NCBI RefSeq assembly: GCF_964340395.1
Contig: NC_135565.1
Location: 12,563,742 to 12,627,741, forward strand
Direction of reading: 5' to 3'
Source of the DNA: Glandiceps talaboti
Taxonomy: Eukaryota; Hemichordata; Enteropneusta; Spengelidae
DNA: 64,000 nucleotides
The notes under the pieces are model-generated. The model was not told the DNA's origin. It worked only from the letters and a program-made list of their open reading frames with translations, and did no database searches. Position numbers and translations under genes: made by a program. Every line of letters begins with the position of its first letter. Within the stretch, counting starts at the first letter, position 1. Below are positions 45,190-64,000 of this stretch, in pieces.

Positions 45190-46180
45190 GCGTAGTGAAG
45201 GTGGCCCGGGACCATGGGTTTGAGAAAAAAGAGTTAAAACTAATATATAAAAAATTAGTGACATAAAAATGTCAAGCTAGCTCATAGTGGTACTGCATAA
45301 TCATGACATGATATATGGGAAGCCGTTCAGGCCAAAATTATTTTTTTATTTTTGCTATAGTATTTTATATTTTTCGTACTTACAAACTAATGTTAACAGT
45401 TTATGTACTTTTATTCCATGTTCACATTATTTCAATTGAAATAAGTTTTCATTTATTTGAGAATATTGTTTTATTTTTCGTCAAACCAGAATTATTTTAA
45501 GGATTATATATAATTGAAAGTCAAAATATATTTTTGTTAAAGTTATTTTATTTCATTTTTTAAATCTAAAAAAAAAATTTCAACTTTTTTTTTTTTCTTC
45601 CCAACTTTTTTTTTTTTTGGGCCGAGTCTGCTGACCAGCGCCTGTCACGAGTACGTCGTGCTCGTGACAGGCATGTCCTTCGACATCCATTACGACGTGT
45701 TTCGGCGTCAAATACACCTTCTCATTATCTTCGAAATTGGTCGCTCAAACATTATATCAGATCTCAAAACTGTTAATTTACGTGTGATAGTATCTGTTTT
45801 TTCCAACAACCGCGACTTCAGCCGCGTACACACGTGTACACCGTCACGTTAAGGTTATCGACCGCATGTATGATGTATTACATGATGTTACGTAGGACAC
45901 GATCCATGTGCAAAGGGTATAGGTAGTTAATCTAAAACAACTAAAGTTCGTTGCATCAATAACAATTACATTCATTATTGTGAAACTGACCAGAATTGAA
46001 ATAAGATGGTACACTATACTGTGAGCGTGAGCAAAACAGCTTTAGGAACAAAAACGTGAGGAAAAGCGAACGCGTATTTCCAATGGGTCAGTCAGGTACT
46101 ACTTCTTGTACGAGCGCACATATTGACGTCGACCTGCTGTATTACATATCAACCTAAACCAGCTATTATCGCCTTGTTAT

Positions 46181-46231
<51 letters not shown>

Positions 46232-47075
46232 AAAGATTCAGTTTACTTCATCGTACATTGTAGTATACATTCTCTCGGTGTTCTGAGTACACATGCAAAG
46301 TTGAGAACAACACGTCTACGTATGTAATACAGCAGGTCGACGTCAACATGTGCGCTCGTACTAGAACTTAGAAGTACCTGACCTGACCCATTGGAAATAC
46401 CTTTACCCGTTGCACATGGATCGTACGCGGCTGAAGTCGCGGTTGTTGGAAAAAACAGATACTATCACACGTCAATTAACAGTTTTGAGATCTGATATAA
46501 TGTTTGAGCGATCAATTTCGAAGGTAATAAGAACGTGATGTCAAAGGTCACGCCTCGTACTCGTGACAGGCGCCTGGTACGAGCACGACGTGCTCTGCAC
46601 CGGCGCCTGTCAGCAGACTCGGCCAAAAAAAAAAGTTGGGAAAGAAAAAAATAAAGTTGAAAATTTAAAAAAAAAATAATTTAAAAAATAAAATAAAAAA
46701 CTTTAACAAAAAATATATTTTGACTTTCAATTATATATAATCCTTAAAAAAATTCTGGTTTGACGAAAAGTAAAACAATATTCTCAAATAAATGAAAACT
46801 TATTTCAATTAAAATAATGTGAACATGGAATAAAAGTACATAAACTGTTAAAATTAGTTTGTAAGTACGAAAAATATAAAATACTACAGATAAAATAAAA
46901 AAATATTTTTGGCCTGAACGGCTTCCCATAATGATATACTAATACTTTTATGTCATTTTTAGTGAGCATTGTAGGTTTTCAATTTCATCATTATTTTGCG
47001 ATGAACGTGACATTTTAAGTCAAGATAATTTGACCTTTGTTTGGACATTGTTTCTCAAAACCATGGTACCGGGCC
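45190..47075. repeat. Large imperfect palindrome (inverted repeat)
   Basis: The left arm (about 45190-46148) is the reverse complement of the right arm (about 46321-47075): ATGGGAAGCCGTTCAGGCC / GGCCTGAACGGCTTCCCAT, AACAACCGCGACTTCAGCCG / CGGCTGAAGTCGCGGTTGTT, and GTCGACCTGCTGTATTACAT / ATGTAATACAGCAGGTCGAC. The loop is about 170 bp and contains (TTG)n. The left arm has extra segments near 45828-45900 and 45925-46075. Each arm holds a small internal palindrome near CCTGTC-CGAG. No transposase ORF is seen. Confidence 0.88.
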
Positions 47076-47550
47076 ACCGCTATACCTTTCCGCATTAGAC
47101 AAACGGCAATGTAGTGTGGTGGAGAAATGTGCACGTGGAAGGCAGTCAGGGCTTGCCAAGAAGCCTTGAACAACGCAGTAACACTGCTAGAGAGAATGGT
47201 ATTGGTACAGATACCCAATACCGGCACATGGATGAACATGAACAGTACTGAATATGCAAAATTAACATGACGCTTGCATATTGCCTAACTTTATGAGTCT
47301 TAATTTAATTTTCGTCTTTTGTTATTGCTTACTTTGTAGTATTGTTGGAGTGAGTGACAATCCTCTGACATTGTACCAGTACCGCGGAATCCGTGACAAA
47401 TTGCGTCCAACCCTTCTACATTCCCACGGACTACAAAGATTGCACAGGTGCAGGACATACTGTCAAACCAGTGAAGTTTAATAAGATTGGCATTTGAATT
47501 CTCACAATTATATTACAACGACGGCAACAAGTGTGATTAGAATTTCAAAA

Positions 47551-48915
47551 ATGTTCCATCGCCGGCGCTGTATGTATAATATACTGTACTTGATTTTTTT
47601 AGTATTTATTATTTCATTTATTTACCTGTACATCCAGATTGAGAATGATGTAAACTCAGGAGTTAGCCTCCAGAGAGAGTCGCATCTGCTGAATGGATAT
47701 ACTGACTTTCCTCTCTCTCATCACTCCTACCAGTATGTCAGGGTACACCAAGACAATAAACATAATACTCGGAGACCATTAGACAATGGGCAGTTCAAGA
47801 ATGCTGATGAACTTCCTTCAAAACGAAAACTTAATGATTCCAACAGTCCACATCAAGAATTTGGGATTGCGGACAATTTCAAAACGATAAATGAGGTGCC
47901 TAGTTATATAAAATTAAAATATGATCAATTTGAAATCAAGGAGCCGAAATTCATCAACAACATTCAACGGAACATTTTTTACAACGACACAAAAAACCTC
48001 GAAATGCTTGAGCCAAGAACAGTCGAACAACTGCTTGGGGAAATATACGTCGTGAAAAACGGGTCATTTAGACTTCCATTTGACTGTGGCTATAAAAGCA
48101 ATGTCAGTTTTATGACAGAAAGAAGAGGCGGGAAGCATATCAAGTATGTTCCAGTACTAAGCCCCCTCATCGTGCCAATGGCATTTCTGTTCCAACATTT
48201 TATCGATGGTACCCTCCCTAAAATCATCCAAGCTTACGAAGTGTTGAGAATCCCATCAGTTAAGATTCTTTTAGAGAAACCATACCATCACAAGATCATC
48301 AACCAATTATTGAAACGTCTTAACATACCTGATGATAAAATAGAGTGGTACAGGAAAGACACGACTTATATGGCCAATTACATGATTTCCACGTGTAACA
48401 CACCACCTATTCATCCAGTTTTGTGGCATGAAATTCGAAAAATCCTTATAAATTCAAATGATCTGAACCCCCCTGTCAAGCGAGAAAGGATCGTTCTCCT
48501 CACCAGAATAAAATCACACACAACAGGTCGCAGGCACATTATGAATAGACAAGAAGTAGTGAGCGCCCTCAATAGTCGATACAAAGATGTTGTTGTCCTT
48601 GAAGAGGGGATAAATGACCTTGAAGAGGGGGCCTCATTTTATCGAAATGTGAAAACTATAATTGCTGTTCATGGGGGTGCTCTTTATAATATGCTTTTTG
48701 CACCAGATGGTTTAAATGTTATAGAATACATTCCTATTGATGACAATCTGACTGTAACCCATAAACTAGCCCATAATATATTTTGGATCCAATCCGAATT
48801 GGTTGGGTTTTCCTATTGGCGAATGCATGCTAGGGTGGAAAATAGGCAAAATGATATTTTTGTTGATGTCGCTGAGCTGCTTAAAATATTGGATCACATT
48901 GACCAAGACAAATAA
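47551..48915 (+). CDS. GT61-family (DUF563) glycosyltransferase, intronless
   Basis: 454 residues from the first ATG in the frame (47551, A at -3). The frame is open back to 47494 but has no earlier ATG. Residues 1-7 are basic and about 9-28 form a membrane anchor (YNILYLIFLVFIISFIYLYI), so a type II Golgi or ER protein is expected. The stem is charged. The catalytic half has LIVPMAFLFQHFIDG, then RIVLLTR, then IIAVHGGALYNMLFAPDG (His374-Gly-Gly) and VIEYIP. This VHGA-LxNMLF-type motif marks GT61 enzymes such as EOGT and POMGNT2 and plant xylosyltransferases. Four N-glycosylation sequons (NDT, NGS, NVS, NLT) fit a lumenal domain. The acceptor sugar or protein cannot be told. No introns in an intron-rich neighbourhood suggests retroposition or a naturally single-exon family. 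Confidence 0.82.
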   Translation: MFHRRRCMYNILYLIFLVFIISFIYLYIQIENDVNSGVSLQRESHLLNGYTDFPLSHHSYQYVRVHQDNKHNTRRPLDNGQFKNADELPSKRKLNDSNSPHQEFGIADNFKTINEVPSYIKLKYDQFEIKEPKFINNIQRNIFYNDTKNLEMLEPRTVEQLLGEIYVVKNGSFRLPFDCGYKSNVSFMTERRGGKHIKYVPVLSPLIVPMAFLFQHFIDGTLPKIIQAYEVLRIPSVKILLEKPYHHKIINQLLKRLNIPDDKIEWYRKDTTYMANYMISTCNTPPIHPVLWHEIRKILINSNDLNPPVKRERIVLLTRIKSHTTGRRHIMNRQEVVSALNSRYKDVVVLEEGINDLEEGASFYRNVKTIIAVHGGALYNMLFAPDGLNVIEYIPIDDNLTVTHKLAHNIFWIQSELVGFSYWRMHARVENRQNDIFVDVAELLKILDHIDQDK

Positions 48916-49718
48916 CTAAAGCAAAATGCTGTAACAGAGTTGACAGGGCACGAAATAGCGAAATTTGGGTTTAGGTTGGTTGTACATATTTTGTGAGGAA
49001 AGAGAAATAGGGTGACAACAAGACCTCTGTGACGATACTGTGTATGACACTTTGAATTTCCCCTATGTGCATATATTACCCTTTATATATCCCTGTTGAG
49101 TGTTAATGGTTACAATGATAATACTTTTTCTTTTATTAAATAAGATAAGGGAACAATTTTGTTTAGGAGATAGAAATGTTAAATTATCCTCTTTTCGGGC
49201 ACACTTGCATAGCTCAATGAGCATCAACTAACACCAACTATTCATGAAAAATACGATAAACCAAATCGGATTTACAAATTTAAAAAAAAATATGACAACT
49301 CGTGTAGAACAAATACGGTAGGCGAGAAATACGGTAAAACAAATTGAGCTACTAAATTAGTTTATGACAAGATTTAGGCCTCGATAAACAATTAAATAGA
49401 GAAAAAAGGCTTAGCGTCAATGATCTAGGTGCAACATCCTCGAATGCCATGCCAGAGCACATTTTCCCACCGACGCAACGAAAAATGAGTACGGGTACAT
49501 TTGTAGAGGGGCGTCTGTTAAGCACTGTCGTAAAGTGGCTACTTGTTTACGAAGATGAGTTGCAAAAACTATAGCGGTTCCTCTTAGTTTTACAAATGTT
49601 ACTGTACTGGTTGTCGCTGCCCCAACAGGTTCTACAAGTTGACTTTATAATACACAAATGATATTTCTCACATCAACAGACAGCGCACAGAGAAGCACCT
49701 CCAATGATTTAAAATGTC
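48916..49718. other. Convergent intergenic region with overlapping poly(A) hexamers
   Basis: Between the stop of the GT61-like gene (+) and the stop of BHMT-like gene A (-). ATTAAA at 49135-49140 (+) overlaps AATAAA at 49132-49137 (-), each about 220 and 580 bp after its gene. It also holds one copy of a 190-bp repeat (49390-49580). Confidence 0.4.
49390..49580 (+). repeat. 190-bp direct repeat, copy 1
   Basis: Shares TAGCGTCAATG-TCTA-GTGCAACAT, GGGGCGTCTG, AAGCACTG-CGTAAAGTGGCTACT and GAGTTGCAAAAACTATAG with 50085-50272. The two copies flank the last exon of BHMT-like gene A. Confidence 0.85.
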
Positions 49719-54631
<4,913 letters not shown>

Positions 54632-54697
54632 GATTGCGTGTGTTGTCTGTGTGCTGTAAAAGTTTGAACACAGAATAAATTAGATCATAATGCAAGT

Positions 54698-54710
54698 CGC
54701 TGGTGGCGCT
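54698..54710 (-). promoter_or_regulatory. 13-bp element shared by both BHMT-like genes
   Basis: CGCTGGTGGCGCT, 67-79 bp upstream of the gene A ATG. The same 13 bases are 64-76 bp upstream of the gene B ATG (62980-62992). A shared GCTGTAAAAG lies between each element and its gene. Confidence 0.5.
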
Positions 54711-57085
54711 GCATATATTCCACTGTCGCAGGGCAAGCTTCGGAAGATACGCCATTTTGATTTCCACGATATCATAACTCATCACGATTATGGCGATCGA
54801 AGTACAAGAGTCTGGACTGAGAGTTCAATAACTGACCTTTGACCCCGACTTATAAAATCCATTAAAACATGTGGAGAGAATGAATATGTGTTATAGACAC
54901 TTTTAAATTACATTTCAGGTAATTACATCAAATCAATAAAACCTGCATATTCCATGTACTGTGAGTGATATTTCAAATATGCGTGAATGAGAGTCACTAT
55001 GCAAAATATGGCCTTTTCACGAAGGATTTTGGGGGCTTGGCCACTGAATCGTTATGGGGGGGGGGGGGGGCGGTTAGCTAACAATTCCCTCCAAGTGCAA
55101 GATGACAACTTTCTTAGCATTTGAGTGGCCAAGTGACCATGTGCATGTCAGTATTGGTAAACATGGATTTGTTCCCGTTACAATGACTGGTTTTCTGACT
55201 GTGTTACACTAATATTCTTACAATATCTACTTGTTATATGATTTACTGCTCTTTGGTAAAAATATGACCACGACCGTTAACTTAATTACTAAATGCAAGA
55301 TTTTGGTTTGCCCTATATGAATGAATGAAATTTATTTCACCAGATAACCAAAAATAAGCTACACTTGCAAATAACATACATATGATACAAATATAAAAAA
55401 TGAATACAAAAGAAATACAGACCATGGAAATAGTTCAACGGAATTAGTTTTCTCCATGGCCTGTATAGTGTTCGTACATTCAGCAACGTGATCTGGACTT
55501 ATTATCTGTGCAGGTAAGTGTATCACAGTCTACCAGGGCAGACCCGCTTTACTTCAATATTTACATGTCAAAATGTGTGTAGATGCTACACACGGAGCTA
55601 TCTACACGGATCATGACAGTAGAAATGGTCACCGCAAATATATCTCGATCTCAAGTATATCCAGTTCAACACTAAATCATATGAATACATACCGTTTCCC
55701 TAGATGACCGTGTTGGTGGCGTGTCTTGATCGAAGGAAATGACGTGCTGATGTTGATCAAACACGGACGAATCACGTACATTGCATGCATGAAACGATAC
55801 ATATCACGACTTTAGGGATACACCATTGCTGTTGGAGAAGGGGGTGCGGTGGAATTAGACTCCAAACATTTTTTTCATTGTCACCGATGGCAAATTTTCT
55901 CGTAGTTATGTGGGTCAATTGACATTGAAGAGCAAAGGGCTACATAAATTATTTGCTCTCAAATCAAAGTTTTGAGCCGAATAATTAAATCAGTATTTAG
56001 TGATTTTACTTAGATTGTCTAGACTGAAAAAGAATTCATACAATCTGCATTATGTGTATTTGTCATTTAACACATTTAGGATTAATTTACTCTTTTTACT
56101 TTTCATCAAATTTACTCAAAAGCTATTAAATCTTTTGTCCGATCGTCAGAGGTTATAGGGCAGCATACATTTAAGATCTACACCAGTTCTGCATAATGTT
56201 CTCACTTCTAGTTTGGATGAAGGTAAGCAGCCCCTAATGACCATGAGTTGTATTACTAAAACCGAATTCAGTAAACTCTGTAATCATTTCTAAAGCCAAC
56301 TTCATATGAACTACTCAAGTAGCCTGTAATTAAACTACGTCAACTGACCCAGTCACGAGCTAGACTACATATGTCGACTGTCGTTGTTTATTAACAGACT
56401 CGGTACTTAGAGTATATTGACTCTGTTACACGACCGTGTGCCCTTTAGACCAAAATAAGTCACCAGATTGTACTGGTGGCTGTGATAAATGTCAACAGGT
56501 CACATGACTTTACATCGTCAAAAGTTGGACTAGTTCAACAAGAGAAATTAAATACATACATATGAGCTTTTGGTTTAAAAAGACAAATTTTATTACCGGA
56601 ATAAATTTTGTTGTTATATCACGAGGTATTTCTGCTGTTGTATTATACCTATCAAATATACATGCCTTCTCATTTAGTGTTGGTACTTGTCAGTCTTGCC
56701 TACTTTCTAACTATTTTCACCCACGTAACATTGGCATTACTTTCCTCATTACCATAACCCATATTCAACACATTCAACTACTTTATAGAAAGTTCACCAC
56801 ATGGCAACTTTTAACAATTCAAGGAATTTTGTATTTGAATGGTGTAGCATATCTATAAGTCAAAATACAGAGATAGAATATTTTCAATAAAATCACAACA
56901 CTATAACAGTTGACAGATACACTTAAAACAGATCTATAGTATGGTTTTGGGGGGGTATTGTTTTTGAACTCGGAATTTATCGTGACTCGACTATCGACTT
57001 TTTTCTTATCTGTACTGGTTTCTAGAAATATATAAAGTCCTTTAGATGCTCCCCTCTATTTCTTAAGAATTACTTATTCGTCGAC
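54711..57085. other. Intergenic region between the BHMT-like genes
   Basis: Upstream flank of gene A and downstream flank of gene B. Contains a G run (55057-55070), AT-rich unique sequence and a possible - strand poly(A) hexamer at 56589-56594. The 98-codon frame at 56562 has no family features or splice context. Confidence 0.5.
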
Positions 57086-62916
<5,831 letters not shown>

Positions 62917-62979
62917 GGTTGTGTAACCTTGCTGTAAAAGAGTAAACTGATTAGAATTGATTAGATTGTAAAATATGGA

Positions 62980-62992
62980 CGCTGGTGGCGCT
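62980..62992 (-). promoter_or_regulatory. 13-bp element shared by both BHMT-like genes
   Basis: CGCTGGTGGCGCT, 64-76 bp upstream of the gene B ATG. See 54698-54710. Confidence 0.5.
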
Positions 62993-63633
62993 AAACATAT
63001 TTGAGTTCGCTGCCATTCCACTGGCGTTTTTTGCGGGGCGTATTTATACAATGTATGGTGTGACTATCATGCAAAAAGAACTCAATATGGTATGATGCTC
63101 GCACTCAAACTGAACAAGACCTGGCATGAATAAACCAAGAATGCGACACAATGATTAATATGTGTTATTTAGGTCTGGGTGTCTCCAAGCAAACGCTGAT
63201 AAAACCAAAGTATACTTATGATGACCCCAGGATGATAACAACACAATGTAAAGTCGTGAGTACATGTATATCGATACACTGCACAGTCGCAGTTGAAATG
63301 ACCCCGTGAACTTGAAATCTGCGCAGGCGTGGAAAGACCGGTGAGGACAACGACCTACGCGAGAGTCTAGGAACATCTCATAACATGTGAGAGATGACGT
63401 ACATTGAACCATGAACACATGTAAGTTCTGCCATGGTCCGTCAGGGACGGTCTGTCTGAAACTGTCTACTGATCGCGTACCATCCTACTGCAACTGCAAC
63501 TTGCAGCATAAGTGACGAATAGAGAAACCGTCACTTTTTAGCGCTGTGCGCAATTTAATAAATCACATTTTCAATGGTTTTTTGATCATATTTCTTCTAA
63601 CTCGTACTCAAAAACAAAATGGTCTTTTATTCA

Positions 63634-63918
63634 TCACAATCCGGCCTCTCTAAGTGGAGCTATTGTCTTTTCAATGTCTGTGTTTGTGCTGTGAACACAC
63701 ACTGCTGGCAGAAAATCTTTCGGTGCGTCTGACATGGCTAGTATATTGTCGTTCACGCCTTTCATGAAATGTTGTTTTGGAGGGAGACATGATTTTACAT
63801 TACACTGTTTCGCAAAAGTACAATACGGGGCATCGAATGATTCGGAGGTTACGTTGTAGTCAGTATACAGGTTTGGGTGCGAAAACCAGTAGTAGTTTAA
63901 ACACACACACAGACGCAC
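63634..63918 (-). CDS. Possible last exon of an unrecognised gene
   Basis: A minus-strand open frame ends FLPAVCVHSTNTDIEKTIAP then LREAGL and TGA at 63634-63636. Amino-acid composition is protein-like (CNVKSCLPPKQHFMKGVNDN) and unlike the repeat shadows nearby. A possible acceptor (GCGAAACAG) would start the exon at 63804 in phase 0. Without it the frame runs up to the TGTC/ACAG microsatellite at 63900. No family recognised. The rest of the gene would lie right of the window. Confidence 0.35.
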   Translation of the reverse strand: MRLCVCLNYYWFSHPNLYTDYNVTSESFDAPYCTFAKQCNVKSCLPPKQHFMKGVNDNILAMSDAPKDFLPAVCVHSTNTDIEKTIAPLREAGL

Positions 63919-63955
63919 AGACAGACAGACGCACAGACAGACAGACAGACAGATG

Positions 63956-63991
<36 letters not shown>

Positions 63992-63995
63992 GTCA
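63900..63995 (+). repeat. (ACAG)n microsatellite
   Basis: ACAG run with GCAC interruptions at the right edge of the window. Confidence 0.95.
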
Positions 63996-64000
63996 GGCAG

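Noticed and set aside
47015-47239. 74-codon minus-strand frame beside the palindrome
   Set aside because: Partly inside the palindrome's right arm, with no recognisable motif and no splice context.
47281-47481. 66-codon + frame with a hydrophobic start, just upstream of the GT61-like gene
   Set aside because: The listed start is TTG, the hydrophobic stretch is short, and there is no splice link to the downstream frame. Probably chance.

Overview
Eukaryotic nuclear DNA from an animal. The genes have many small exons, canonical GT..AG introns, AT-rich non-coding DNA, many tetranucleotide microsatellites, tRNA-derived SINE copies and CR1/L2-like LINE relics. The gene content (a TTC3-type E3 ligase, a GT61-type glycosyltransferase, tandem BHMT-like enzymes) and the repeat style suggest an invertebrate bilaterian, probably marine (lophotrochozoan or invertebrate deuterostome). 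The species cannot be named from this window.

Layout. (1) 259-26962, + strand: the 3' 30 coding exons of a TTC3-like gene. Its TPR start lies inside the window edge and its first exon(s) lie off the left edge. Phases join without a break over 5919 nt (1972 residues plus stop): TPR, acidic linkers, a TTC3/DZIP3-type Cys/His region, a 486-codon S/TQ-rich exon, coiled coil, polyglutamine, and a C-terminal RING-H2. (2) 26963-34161: 3' flank with a duplicated block, microsatellites, a minisatellite and a perfect-looking palindrome. (3) 34162-38830, + strand: a five-exon gene for a 132-residue, 23% histidine protein with no recognised family, behind a TATA box and a consensus CRE. (4) 38831-47550: gene-poor repeats, including a palindrome of about 1.9 kb. 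(5) 47551-48915, + strand: intronless GT61-like type II membrane glycosyltransferase. (6) 49719-54631 and 57086-62916, both - strand: two intact seven-exon BHMT-like homocysteine methyltransferase paralogues in tandem, convergent with the GT61 gene. (7) 63634 to the right edge: a possible last exon of an unrecognised - strand gene.

The genes are ordinary eukaryotic neighbours, not an operon, and I see no evidence that they act in one pathway. Only the two BHMT-like genes are clearly related by duplication; they share exon structure, intronic microsatellites and an upstream 13-bp element. The strongest unexplained structure is that at least four splice-site regions of the TTC3-like gene sit inside local tandem duplications. 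The best candidate for an undescribed gene is the histidine-rich protein gene. All exon models were joined by eye from splice signals and reading phase; none has transcript support here.
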